A stretch of 64,000 nt of DNA from SPDF01 sp963812085 (GTDB lineage Bacteria > Gemmatimonadota > Gemmatimonadetes > Gemmatimonadales > GWC2-71-9), in NCBI GenBank assembly GCA_963812085.1, contig CAWETL010000003.1:496001-560000 (forward strand), read 5' to 3'. A program made the translations under genes and the position numbers. Positions 18,184-26,525 of this stretch are shown here, piece by piece. The notes beneath the pieces were generated by a model that made no database searches, was not told the origin of the DNA, and saw only the letters and a list, made by a program, of their open reading frames with translations. The number at the start of each line of letters is the position of its first letter. The first letter of the stretch is position 1.

Positions 18184-19338
18184 GTGCCGATCGAAGGCCC
18201 GCTGAAGGAACTCCAGATTCACGACGTCTTCCAGCTGCTCGACCTGGGCCGGAAGACGGGGGTGCTCCGTGTGTCCTCCGAACTGCGGCAGAACGCCGGC
18301 GTGGTCTACTTCGAGGCCGGCGGCGTGGTGGCCGCCGAGATCCGGAGCAACCCCCATCCGCTGGGTGCGCTCCTGGTCCGCTCGGGCAAGGTGAAGGAAG
18401 AGGACGTGGCCGCCGCCGTGGGCATCCAGCGGGCGCGGTCGGGACACCGGCTCGGGGACATCCTGGTCGAGATGGGCGCCCTCTCGCGGAAGGAGCTCGA
18501 GCGCCAGATCCGGGCCCAGGTGGAGGAGGTCATCTTTGAGCTGATCAGCTGGTCGGAGGGCTACTTCTCCTTCGAGGACGGGCCGCTGCCGCCGTCGCTC
18601 GGCGAGGCCACAGTCCGGATCCCGACCGAGTCGCTGCTCATGGAATCGGCGCGGCGCATCGACGAGTGGTCCCGGATCGAGGCCAAGGTCCCGCACCTCG
18701 GCGTCGTCCCGCGCTTCACCGCGGCACAGGAGGGAGAGGGCGTCCAGCTCGACCTGCTGCCGTTCGAGTGGGAGGTGCTCGCCGGCATCGACGGGGAAGC
18801 CGACGTCAGGACGATGGCGTCCCGGCTCGGGCGCTCGGATTTCGACGTGGCGCGCACGCTCTTCGGTCTCGCCGTCTCCGGTATTATCGTGCTGGATGAG
18901 GTGGTGACGGCGGGGCAGGGCGACGCAGTGGTGCACGACCTCGCCGTCCTCGTGTCGACCACGGAAGAGGCGCTGCTGCTGGGCGAAGTGGCGCGCGCGC
19001 GGTTCACCGCGGAGGAAGCGGTGCTGGCGTTCCCCGAGGACGCTGCATCGCACCTGGTGCTGGGCCGCGTGCTGCTCGCCGAGGCGCGCTATGACGAGGC
19101 CGTGGCGCGACTCACCCAGGCGCTGCGGTGTGACGAGCACTCCGGCCCGGCGCTTCGGCTGCTCGGGCTCGCCGAGGTCGGGCGCGGGCGGTTCGGCGCG
19201 GCGCTGGAGGCCTGGGCGCGGTGGAGCGGGCTCGACCCGCTGCCCGCGAGCGAGCGCGGGCGCGACGGCGTCGTCGAACGGTGGCGCGCCGCGGTGGTGA
19301 CCCTCAAGGAGGCACTGGGAGGACGCCGTGAGCAATAA
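18184..19338 (+). CDS. DUF4388 (PATAN-type) protein with C-terminal TPR
   Basis: 384 residues. The N-terminal 100 match DUF4388: GPLKELQIHDVFQLLDLGRK followed by TGVLRVSS and a GVVYFEAGGVVAAE segment. A second part follows (ILVEMGALSRKELERQI, VIFELISWSEGYFSFE), then a short helical repeat region. DUF4388/PATAN domains occur in regulators of surface motility and phototaxis and are thought to mediate protein interaction; no enzymatic residues are known. The start is GTG at 18184. A paralogue with the same architecture lies at 23602, flanking the Roadblock/MglA block on its other side. Confidence 0.86.
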   Translation: MPIEGPLKELQIHDVFQLLDLGRKTGVLRVSSELRQNAGVVYFEAGGVVAAEIRSNPHPLGALLVRSGKVKEEDVAAAVGIQRARSGHRLGDILVEMGALSRKELERQIRAQVEEVIFELISWSEGYFSFEDGPLPPSLGEATVRIPTESLLMESARRIDEWSRIEAKVPHLGVVPRFTAAQEGEGVQLDLLPFEWEVLAGIDGEADVRTMASRLGRSDFDVARTLFGLAVSGIIVLDEVVTAGQGDAVVHDLAVLVSTTEEALLLGEVARARFTAEEAVLAFPEDAASHLVLGRVLLAEARYDEAVARLTQALRCDEHSGPALRLLGLAEVGRGRFGAALEAWARWSGLDPLPASERGRDGVVERWRAAVVTLKEALGGRREQ

Positions 19339-20203
19339 CGAGGACATCCGGGTCCTGACGACCCAGTTGGCCGCCGACCCGTCCAGTCTCGTCTTCCTGC
19401 CGCTGGGGGAAGCGCTCCGGCGCCGCGGGCAGCTGGAGGCCGCCCAGAAGGTCGCGGTCGCCGGGCTCACGCGGTACCCCGATTTGGCGGACGCGCACGA
19501 CCTGCTGGCGCGCGTCCTTGGCGACCAGGGCGACCTCGAGCGGGCGTTTGACGAATGGGACATCGCGCTCCGCCTCGACCCGGGGCACGCGGGCGCGCAC
19601 AAGGGCATCGGCTTCCTCTACTTCGTGGCGGGCGAACTCCCCCAGGCGCTCGAGCACCTGGCCGCCGCGCAGGCTGCCGATCCCGGGGCGGAGGGGGTCG
19701 CGGCGGCCGTCGCCCGGGTGCGGGAGGCCCTCGCGGCCAGGGAAGCCCCGGCCGCGACGCCTCCGCCCGCCCCTACGCCGGAGGCCATGATCGCGGCCAC
19801 GGAGTCGGCGATCGCCGAACTCCCGGAGCTCCCCGCGGAGGCCGACGACGCCATCTTCGCCGGCCTCGAGGGAGCGCGCGACGGATTGCTGCTCCTCGAC
19901 GGCAATGGGCTCCGGCTGGGCGGCGGACTCACTTCGCCGAGCGGGGCGGCCGTCGGCGACGCCGTCGCGGCCCACTTGGCGGGCGTGTTCAAGGACGCCT
20001 CCCGCGCCGTTCGCCTGCTGGAGCTGGGTGCCTGGAAGAGCATCGCCGCCGAATCGGGCGACGCGAACTTCTTTCTCTCCGCGCCCACGTCCGAGTCGCT
20101 CCTGCTGCTGGTCCGCGACAACAGCGTGCCGATCGGCCGCCTGGCCTGGCAGGCGGACCGGGCCGCCTCGGCCGCTCGCGCCTGGCTGGAGCGTCCGGCG
20201 TGA
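19328..20203 (+). CDS. TPR protein with C-terminal Roadblock/LC7-like domain
   Basis: 291 residues. The first 135 are TPR-like (LPLGEALRRRGQLEAAQKVA; ARVLGDQGDLERAFDEWDIA), followed by an Ala/Pro linker. The last 120 resemble a Roadblock/LC7 domain, with GARDGLLLLDGNGLRLGGGL then a long amphipathic helix and SLLLLVRDNSVPIGRLAW. Roadblock proteins act as scaffolds or GAPs for small GTPases such as MglA, encoded two genes downstream. GTG start, overlapping the preceding gene by 11 bases; the stop overlaps the next GTG by 4. The Roadblock assignment is by pattern and less certain than for the next gene. Confidence 0.72.
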   Translation: MSNNEDIRVLTTQLAADPSSLVFLPLGEALRRRGQLEAAQKVAVAGLTRYPDLADAHDLLARVLGDQGDLERAFDEWDIALRLDPGHAGAHKGIGFLYFVAGELPQALEHLAAAQAADPGAEGVAAAVARVREALAAREAPAATPPPAPTPEAMIAATESAIAELPELPAEADDAIFAGLEGARDGLLLLDGNGLRLGGGLTSPSGAAVGDAVAAHLAGVFKDASRAVRLLELGAWKSIAAESGDANFFLSAPTSESLLLLVRDNSVPIGRLAWQADRAASAARAWLERPA

Positions 20204-20550
20204 AGACCGGACTCGTGGCCTCCCTCGAAGCGGTCACCCGGGTACGCGGCGTCCGGGGGGCCATGGTCGTGTCGTCCGAGGAGGGCCTGGTGGTGGCGGA
20301 GGCGTCGATGGAGGGGATCGACGGCGCCGCGGTCGCGGCGCTGATGGCCGGGGTCGTCGTCCGCCTGAGCCGCGCGATCGAGGCGGCGGGGCGGATGAGG
20401 CCGGCCTTCGTGCACCTGCAGGCGGAACGGGGCGCGCTGCTCGCGGTGCCGGCGGCCGGCGACCTGCTCGTGGTGGCCGTGACGGACGCCGACGTCAACG
20501 TCGGCCTGGTCCGCCTGGAGTTGCGACGGGCCGCGGAGCAGCTGGCCTGA
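20200..20550 (+). CDS. Roadblock/LC7 domain protein (MglB-like)
   Basis: 116 residues forming a single Roadblock/LC7 domain: SLEAVTRVRGVRGAMVVSSE, then GLVVAEAS and a central helix AAVAALMAGVVVRLSRAIEA. It closes with strands GALLAVPAAGDLLVVAV and NVGLVRLELRRAAEQL. This fits MglB, the GTPase-activating partner of the polarity switch MglA, whose homologue is two genes downstream. The GTG start is at 20200 inside the preceding stop (GTGA). The stop overlaps the next ATG by one base. Confidence 0.85.
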   Translation: MKTGLVASLEAVTRVRGVRGAMVVSSEEGLVVAEASMEGIDGAAVAALMAGVVVRLSRAIEAAGRMRPAFVHLQAERGALLAVPAAGDLLVVAVTDADVNVGLVRLELRRAAEQLA

Positions 20551-21011
20551 TGCGGGTCATCGAGCCCTGGGTGGGCGCGCCGCTGGAAAAATTCCTGGCC
20601 GAGTCGTCGGCCCGGCTCGTCCTGCTGACGACGTCGTCCGGGCAGGTGGTGGCCCAGCACGGCTTCACGCGCGCGCTCGACGTCATGTCGTCGGCGGCGC
20701 TCGGGGCCGCGATCATGGCCTCCACCCAGGAGCTTGGGCGGCTGACGGCCTCGGGCGCCTCCCGGGCGGTCTCCCACCCCGGCCAGACGCGCGGGCTGTT
20801 CCTCTCGGCCTTCGACCTTCCCCAGGGCCGCTGGATCGGGCTCGTGGTCTACGACCGCGACAGCTCGCTCGGCCTCGTGCAGTTGTTTTTCGGCCGGCTG
20901 GTCCAGGAGCTCAAGGCCGCCGCGCCCCAGGTCGCGCCCGCCCGCGACGTGCTCGCGGCGGATTTCGAGGACGAACTCAACGCGAGCCTGCGCTCGCTCT
21001 TCGGACGGTAA
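20550..21011 (+). CDS. Roadblock/LC7-like protein
   Basis: 153 residues with a Roadblock-like pattern: LVLLTTSSGQVVAQHGF, a helix SSAALGAAIMASTQELGRLT, and strands GLFLSAFDLPQGRWIGLVVY and LGLVQLFF. A charged C-terminal tail follows. It begins at the ATG overlapping the previous stop (TGATG) and ends 3 bases before the MglA-like GTPase. Two or three Roadblock proteins beside one MglA is more than the simple MglA-MglB pair. They may form a hetero-oligomer that regulates the GTPase (inference). Confidence 0.78.
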   Translation: MRVIEPWVGAPLEKFLAESSARLVLLTTSSGQVVAQHGFTRALDVMSSAALGAAIMASTQELGRLTASGASRAVSHPGQTRGLFLSAFDLPQGRWIGLVVYDRDSSLGLVQLFFGRLVQELKAAAPQVAPARDVLAADFEDELNASLRSLFGR

Positions 21012-21014
21012 CGG

Positions 21015-21617
21015 ATGTCGCTCGTCAACTTCACGACCCGCGAAATCACCTGCAAGATCGTCTACTACGGGCCCGGCCGGTCGGGCAAGACGACGAACCT
21101 GCAGTACATCTACGGGCGCGTGCCGGAGAGCCGGCGCGGGCGGATGGTGTCGCTCGCCACGCAGTCGGACCGCACGCTCTTCTTCGACTTCCTGCCCATC
21201 GACCTGGGCAGCATCAGCGGCTTCACCACGCGGTTCCAGCTCTACACCGTGCCGGGGCAGGTGTACTACAACGCCACCCGCAAGCTGGTGCTGCAGGGCG
21301 CCGACGGCGTGGTCTTCGTGGGCGACAGCCAGGCCCGCCGGTACGACGACAACGTGGAGAGCCTGCAGAACCTGCAGGAGAACCTGCTCGCCCAGGGCGT
21401 CGATATCCGGCAGCTGCCGGTGGTCTTCCAGTACAACAAGCAGGACCTCCCGCGGGACCTCATCCTGAGCCCGGCCGAGCTGGACGACGCGCTCAACTTC
21501 CGCGGCGTGCGGAGCTTCGGCGCGGACTGCCTGCACGGCCACGGGGTCTTCGAGACGCTGAAGGGGATCTCCGAACTGGTCCTGCAGCGTCTGGCCGCGG
21601 GGAGCCCGGCGGCGTGA
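21015..21617 (+). CDS. mglA: MglA-like Ras-superfamily GTPase
   Basis: 200 residues strongly resembling Myxococcus MglA from the first residues (NFTTREITCKIVYYGPG). The P loop is GPGRSGKTTN with Lys25. The switch region contains TVPGQ with Thr78 in place of the Asp of the usual DxxG, the hallmark of MglA. NKQD at 141-144 gives guanine specificity. MglA-GTP marks the leading pole in surface motility and recruits pilus or gliding machinery. Its regulators, Roadblock proteins and a Frz-like Che system, are encoded on either side. It ends overlapping the next GTG by 4 bases. Confidence 0.94.
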   Translation: MSLVNFTTREITCKIVYYGPGRSGKTTNLQYIYGRVPESRRGRMVSLATQSDRTLFFDFLPIDLGSISGFTTRFQLYTVPGQVYYNATRKLVLQGADGVVFVGDSQARRYDDNVESLQNLQENLLAQGVDIRQLPVVFQYNKQDLPRDLILSPAELDDALNFRGVRSFGADCLHGHGVFETLKGISELVLQRLAAGSPAA

Positions 21618-23602
21618 CCAGCCAGCTCAGCCCCCAGCTGCGGTTCGAGGGCTTCGTCGTCGGGGCCGCCAACCGGCTCGCCGCGACCGCGGCGCGCGCG
21701 GTGGCGGAGTCTCCCGGCAGCGCGTACAACCCGCTCTTCATCTACGCGCGGCCCGGCCTCGGCAAGACGCACCTGCTGATGGCCATCGGGCACGCCGCGC
21801 GCGCCGTCAACCCGGCGCTCACGGTGGAATACGTGACGCTCGACGATTTCGTCGAGGCCTATCACACCGCGGTCGGGGCGGGGCAGGGCGAGGCGTACCG
21901 CCGGCGGTTTGCCGAGTCCGACCTCCTGCTCCTCGACGACGTGCAGTTCCTGACGCACCGCCGCGAGACCCAGGCGGAGCTGCTCCGGCTGGTGGACCAG
22001 ATGCAGTCGGCCGGCCGGCAGATCGTCCTCACCAGCGACCGCCCGCCGGCGGAGATCGAGGCCCTCGACGAGCGGTTGCTCCGCCGGGTAGCGGGCGGGC
22101 TCGTCATCGACATCGCCGCCCCGGACTACGAGACGCGAGTCGCGATCCTGCGGCGCAAGGCCGAGGAGCGGCACGCGACCTTTGCGCCGGGCGTATTGGA
22201 CGCGGTGGCGCAACTGGCGCTCGACAGCGTTCGCGAGCTGGTCGGCGCCCTCAACCGGCTCGTCGCCTTCCAGGCAGCCGGCGAGGCGCCGCTCGACGCG
22301 GCGCAGGCCCGCCTCATCCTCGGCGTGCGCGCGCTGGCGACGGACCTGCCGGCCGCCGAGCCCGCGGGCCACGGCGCCCAGGCGCCGACACCAGCGCCGC
22401 CCCCGCTCGCCGAGACGGCGGATGAGTTCGGCTCGTTCCTCAGCGAGGTGTCGGACACGCTGTCCCGGCAAGTGGAGGGGTGGCGCCGTCGCGTCGAGGA
22501 GGCCGTCGCGCGCTGGCAGGGGGAGGGATACCGCACCGACCGGCTGGCCGGGCTCCTCGAGCGGGGGCTGGACGGCGATCCGGCGCAGGCCCTCGCGAAG
22601 TTCGTGGAGGACATCGAACGACTGCAGGCGCTCGAGACGGAAACGGCCGCCCTCGCCGAGGATCTCGCCGCCGACCCCGTCTTCCGGAATCCCGACGAGC
22701 TGGGCGCGGCGGAGGAGTTCCTCGCGCGGGCGCGCGAAGGCGGCGCGCCGCCTCCGCCGCCGGAAGCGATCTGGGTGTTCGAGGACCTGGTGGAATCGCC
22801 CGGCAACAAGGTGGCGTTGCGCGCCGCACGCGATGCGGCCGCGGCTCCGGGTGCGGTCTACAATCCCCTCGTCATCGTCGGTGGCGCCGGTGTCGGCAAG
22901 ACCCACCTCCTGAATGCGTTCGGTAATCTCCTCCTCGCGTCGCCGCGCGCGGTGGTGGCCTGCCTCAACGCCCAGGATTTCACCGACGAACTGATCGAGG
23001 CCATCGACCGCGAGCGGATCGCGCAATGGCGGGCGCGCTACCGGCGGGTCACGGCCTTCCTGCTCGACGACGTGCAACTTCTCGCCGCCCGCGAGCGGAC
23101 GCAGGAGGAGCTGTTCCTCCTGTTCAACCACCTCGAGGAACGCGAGGCGCAGCTCGCGTTCACCTCCCCGGTCCCGCCGGGCGAGATCGAGGGCCTCGAG
23201 GAGCGGCTCGCGAGCCGGCTCGCCGGCGGGCTGGTGGTGCAGCTGCCGGCGCCCGAGCGCGAAGTGCGGCACGCGGTCATCGAGCGCCTGCTCACCGCCC
23301 GCTACGGGGCGGCCGACGCGGAGCTGGTCGGCTACCTGGCGGGGCGGCCGGCGGAGTCGGTCCGCGCCGTGCAGGCGCTGATGCAGCGCATCGAGACGGC
23401 GGCCGAAAGTCGTCACGCCGATCCGGACGTCGCGCTCGCGCGGGAAGTCCTCGAGGGGGCGACGGCGCGCCCAGTCCGGACCGCGGACGACCTGCGCACC
23501 AGCGGCGTCGCGCCGGGGGCCTCCGGCGGGTTCCGGAGTCGCGAGAAGACCGTCTGGGAGTGGCCCGACCTCGGCGAGCGGCTCATCGAGGAGTGGCGCT
23601 GA
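21614..23602 (+). CDS. Tandem DnaA-type AAA+ ATPase without DNA-binding domain
   Basis: 662 residues with two copies of the DnaA ATPase core. Copy 1 begins FEGFVVGAANRLAATAARAV, has Walker A PGLGKTH (Lys51), Walker B LLLLDDVQF (Asp108-Asp109), and a box VII-like LDERLLRRVAGGL. Copy 2 (about residues 400-610) has AVYNPLVIVGGAGVGKTH (Lys429), FLLDDVQLL (Asp485-Asp486) and LEERLASRLAGGL. Between them is a roughly 110-residue charged helical linker. The C-terminus ends shortly after copy 2 (WEWPDLGERLIEEWR), and no DnaA domain IV helix-turn-helix motif is seen, so it is not the replication initiator. GTG start inside the mglA stop; it is embedded in the chemosensory operon. Confidence 0.88.
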   Translation: MTSQLSPQLRFEGFVVGAANRLAATAARAVAESPGSAYNPLFIYARPGLGKTHLLMAIGHAARAVNPALTVEYVTLDDFVEAYHTAVGAGQGEAYRRRFAESDLLLLDDVQFLTHRRETQAELLRLVDQMQSAGRQIVLTSDRPPAEIEALDERLLRRVAGGLVIDIAAPDYETRVAILRRKAEERHATFAPGVLDAVAQLALDSVRELVGALNRLVAFQAAGEAPLDAAQARLILGVRALATDLPAAEPAGHGAQAPTPAPPPLAETADEFGSFLSEVSDTLSRQVEGWRRRVEEAVARWQGEGYRTDRLAGLLERGLDGDPAQALAKFVEDIERLQALETETAALAEDLAADPVFRNPDELGAAEEFLARAREGGAPPPPPEAIWVFEDLVESPGNKVALRAARDAAAAPGAVYNPLVIVGGAGVGKTHLLNAFGNLLLASPRAVVACLNAQDFTDELIEAIDRERIAQWRARYRRVTAFLLDDVQLLAARERTQEELFLLFNHLEEREAQLAFTSPVPPGEIEGLEERLASRLAGGLVVQLPAPEREVRHAVIERLLTARYGAADAELVGYLAGRPAESVRAVQALMQRIETAAESRHADPDVALAREVLEGATARPVRTADDLRTSGVAPGASGGFRSREKTVWEWPDLGERLIEEWR

Positions 23603-25221
23603 TGGCCATCAAGGGCAGCCTGAAGGAAGCGAGCCTTCCCGACGTCATCCAGCTCCTCGCGCTCGGGCGGAAGACCGGCTGCCTCGCGGTGGCCGACCGG
23701 CAGAACTTCGGCTACACCTACTTCGACGACGGCCGGATCATCTATGCGTCCATCGTCAACCGGCGCGACCGCATCGGGGACATGCTGGTGCGCGCCGGCC
23801 GGATCACCGATGCCCAGCTGAGGGCCGCGGTCGACCGGCAGGCCGCCGAGCGGGAGCGGAAGCTCGGCGAGATCCTGGTCGAGCTGGGGCACATCACCCG
23901 GGCGGAACTCGAGGATCACATCCGCGTCCAGGTCGAAGAGGCGGTGTACTTCCTGTTCACCTGGAGCAGCGGCACGTTCAACTTCGAGGCCGGCGTCCGT
24001 CCCGAGCGCGAGGACTTCCTCGTGTCGATCAACCCGGAGTCGCTGCTGCTGGAAGGGGCGCGCCGGGTGGACGAGTGGAGCCTCATCGCCAAGAAGATCC
24101 CGACGCTCGACATCGTCTTCGAGGCGGACCACGAGCATCTCAAGGCGTCCGGCGTGCGCCTCTCGGACGAGCAGGAACTGCTCCTCCCGCTGCTCGACGG
24201 GCGGAACGACGTCCAGGACATCGTCGACGCGTCGGGGCTCGTCGAGTTCGAGGTCGGGAAGGCCATCTTCGGGCTCCTGGCCGCCGGGTTCGTGCGGCGC
24301 GTGGGGACCTCCGCCACGCAGCAGTCGGAGCGCGTGAACGACGCGCGCGTCGAAGAGCATCGCAACCTCGGGGTGGCGTTCTACAAGACCGGCATGTTCG
24401 ACGAGGCCGAACGGGAGTTTCGCCGGGTGGCGGAGCTCCGTCCGGCGGAGGGCGCCGCGCTCTTCTACCTGGGGCTGATCGCGCTTCGGCAGGCGCGCTG
24501 GTCCGACGCGGTGGAATCGTTCAAGGCGGCAGTGGACAAGGCGGGGGCGCGGCCGGCCGCGCTGCACAATCTCGCCCTCGCACTCGAGCGGATGGGGCGG
24601 CTGGCCGAGGCCGAGGCGGCGTGCGGGGAGGCGGTGTCGCGGGCCCGGGAGGACAGCCGGTCGATGCTGCTCTGGGGCGTCGTCGCGCTGAAGCGCGAGG
24701 ACGCCGAGGTGGCTGAGGGCCGGCTGGCACGGGCGCGCGAGTTGCTCGGCAGCCGGCCGGTGCCCCCGCTCTGGTACTGGGCGGCGGCGCTCGCGGCGGC
24801 GACGTCGGGCGACCTCCCCCGGGCCCTCGCGGTCGCGCAGGAGGGGACCAAGGCCTGGCCGTCGCATCCGGTGCTCCGGAACAACCTGGCCGTGCTGTTC
24901 GAGTCCTCCGGCGACCTGCCCGGCGCGGAACGCCTCCTCCGCGCGGCGCTCGCCGACGAGCCGAGTCTTCCGCAACTTTCCAAGAACCTCGGCGACCTCC
25001 TCTACCGTGCCGGCCGGTATGACGACGCGCAGGAGTGCTACGACCGCGCCGCGAAGCTCGCGCCGGAGCTGGGGGACGACTTGTATTTCAAGCTCGGCAA
25101 CCTCGCCTTCAAGCGCCGCGACCGCGACCGTGCCCGCGATTGCTGGCGCCGGGCCGCCGAACTCAACCCCGGGCACCAGCTGGCCCGGTCCAACCTCGAG
25201 ATTCTCGACGTGCCGGCGTGA
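23602..25221 (+). CDS. DUF4388 (PATAN-type) protein with TPR repeats
   Basis: 539 residues. The N-terminal DUF4388 reads GSLKEASLPDVIQLLALGRK, then TGCLAV and a GYTYFDDGRIIYASI segment. A linker resembling the first DUF4388 protein follows (ILVELGHITRAELEDHI, AVYFLFTWSSGTFNFE). From about residue 240 there is a run of TPRs (NLGVAFYKTGMFDEAEREFR and onward). The ATG overlaps the previous stop (TGATG), and the stop overlaps the cheR GTG. The two DUF4388 proteins share architecture, so they look like paralogues with partner or signal specificity (inference). Confidence 0.87.
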   Translation: MAIKGSLKEASLPDVIQLLALGRKTGCLAVADRQNFGYTYFDDGRIIYASIVNRRDRIGDMLVRAGRITDAQLRAAVDRQAAERERKLGEILVELGHITRAELEDHIRVQVEEAVYFLFTWSSGTFNFEAGVRPEREDFLVSINPESLLLEGARRVDEWSLIAKKIPTLDIVFEADHEHLKASGVRLSDEQELLLPLLDGRNDVQDIVDASGLVEFEVGKAIFGLLAAGFVRRVGTSATQQSERVNDARVEEHRNLGVAFYKTGMFDEAEREFRRVAELRPAEGAALFYLGLIALRQARWSDAVESFKAAVDKAGARPAALHNLALALERMGRLAEAEAACGEAVSRAREDSRSMLLWGVVALKREDAEVAEGRLARARELLGSRPVPPLWYWAAALAAATSGDLPRALAVAQEGTKAWPSHPVLRNNLAVLFESSGDLPGAERLLRAALADEPSLPQLSKNLGDLLYRAGRYDDAQECYDRAAKLAPELGDDLYFKLGNLAFKRRDRDRARDCWRRAAELNPGHQLARSNLEILDVPA

Positions 25222-26039
25222 TCGTGGACGACGAGGCGGGGTTCGCGGCCCTGACCCGGCGCGTCTCGAAGGACGCCGGGCTCACCCTGGACGCCTACAA
25301 GGACAAGTGCCTCCGGCGCCGTCTCCTGGTCCGCATGCGGGCGTGCGGCGTGCACACGTACGGGGAGTACATGGGGGTGCTCGATCGCCGCCCGGAGGAA
25401 TGGGAAAAGCTGAAGGACGCGCTCACCATCAACGTGACGCGCTTTTACCGGAACCCCGAGACCTGGGACCGGCTTCGCCGGGACGTGCTCCCGGAACTGA
25501 TGAAGGCACGGCACGGCCGGCTCACCGCCTGGAGCGCCGGGTGCGCCTCGGGGGAAGAGCCCCACACGCTCGCCATGCTCTGCACGGTGGTCGCCGAGGC
25601 GCTCGGCCACCCCGCGTGGGCCGATCGCGTGCGAATCGACGCCACCGACATCGACCGGCAGAGCCTGGAGCGGGCGGCGGCCGGACGCTACCCCACGGGC
25701 GCGTTCGTGGAAGCGCCGGCCTGGATCACGGCGCAGTTCTGCGAGGCGGTGGAGGACGGCTGGCAGGTGCGCGAATCCGTCCGGAAACTGGTCACGGTCC
25801 GCCGGCTCGACCTGACACGGGAGCCCTCGCCAGGGACCGGATACGATCTCATCCTCTGCCGCAACGTCGTCATCTACTTCGACCGGCCCATGCAGGAACA
25901 TCTCTTCGCCCAGTTCGCCGACGCGCTGGCTCCCGGCGGGATCCTGGTCCTCGGCAAGGTCGAGACGCTGCTCGGGCCCGCGCGGGAACGCCTCACCCTG
26001 GTGGACGCGCGGGAGCGCATCTTCCGGCGGGCCGCATGA
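25218..26039 (+). CDS. cheR: Chemoreceptor glutamate methyltransferase CheR
   Basis: SAM-dependent methylation of receptor glutamates for adaptation. 273 residues. The N-terminal helical CheR_N region contains LTINVTRFYRNPETWDRLR. The SAM-binding motif is WSAGCASGEEPHTLAM, and LILCRNVVIYFD is the conserved late motif. No C-terminal TPR is attached. Translation probably begins at GTG 25218 within the preceding stop (GTGA). The presence of CheR and CheB implies methylated receptors even though none is encoded in this locus. cheD follows with a 4-base overlap. Confidence 0.95.
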   Translation: MIVDDEAGFAALTRRVSKDAGLTLDAYKDKCLRRRLLVRMRACGVHTYGEYMGVLDRRPEEWEKLKDALTINVTRFYRNPETWDRLRRDVLPELMKARHGRLTAWSAGCASGEEPHTLAMLCTVVAEALGHPAWADRVRIDATDIDRQSLERAAAGRYPTGAFVEAPAWITAQFCEAVEDGWQVRESVRKLVTVRRLDLTREPSPGTGYDLILCRNVVIYFDRPMQEHLFAQFADALAPGGILVLGKVETLLGPARERLTLVDARERIFRRAA

Positions 26040-26524
26040 CGCCCCGTGAACTGCTCGTGCACGTCGCCGAGTTCAAGGCCGGCGCCGCGGGAGACACGCT
26101 GCTCACGATCGGCCTCGGCAGCTGCGTGGCGATCGCGCTTCACGACCCGGAGGCGAAGGTGGGCGGGCTCGCCCACATCCTGCTGCCGTCGCCGGCGCTC
26201 AGCCGCCGCGACCAGAGCCCGGGCAAGTTTCCCCAGACCGCGCTCCCGCTCCTGCTGCAGGACATGGTCGCCCTCGGCGCCAGGCCGGCACGGATCACGG
26301 CCCGCCTCGCCGGCGGCGCGTCGATGTTCACCAACCTGCAGCCGGCCGGCACAATCCAGATGGGCGAGCGCAACCTGGTGGCCGTCCGCGCGGCGCTGAC
26401 CCATCACAGCGTCCCGCTGGTGGGGAGCGCGGTCGGCGGGGATTTCGGCCGGACGGTGCGCCTCCGCGTGGAGGACGGCCGGCTCGAGGTGTCGACGGTG
26501 CGCCAGGGCGTGACCTATCTCTAG
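26036..26524 (+). CDS. cheD: Chemoreceptor glutamine deamidase CheD
   Basis: 162 residues. The catalytic Cys30 lies in TIGLGSCVAI with Thr24 just before it, and His47 in GGLAHILLP, so the Thr/Cys/His set of CheD is complete. It deamidates receptor glutamines and binds CheC, whose activity it stimulates; cheC is in the same operon. The ATG overlaps the cheR stop (ATGA). The gene ends one base before the inferred cheB start. Confidence 0.94.
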   Translation: MTPRELLVHVAEFKAGAAGDTLLTIGLGSCVAIALHDPEAKVGGLAHILLPSPALSRRDQSPGKFPQTALPLLLQDMVALGARPARITARLAGGASMFTNLQPAGTIQMGERNLVAVRAALTHHSVPLVGSAVGGDFGRTVRLRVEDGRLEVSTVRQGVTYL

Positions 26525-26525
26525 C

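Noticed and set aside
14785..19608. A 1607-codon open frame on the minus strand across cheA to the TPR genes
   Set aside because: It is antisense to well-recognised genes, has a low-complexity Arg/Gly/His-rich translation, and is expected in very GC-rich coding DNA.
21614..23602. Replication initiator dnaA with nearby oriC
   Set aside because: No domain IV, two ATPase cores, no DnaA-box cluster noticed and no dnaN/recF neighbours.
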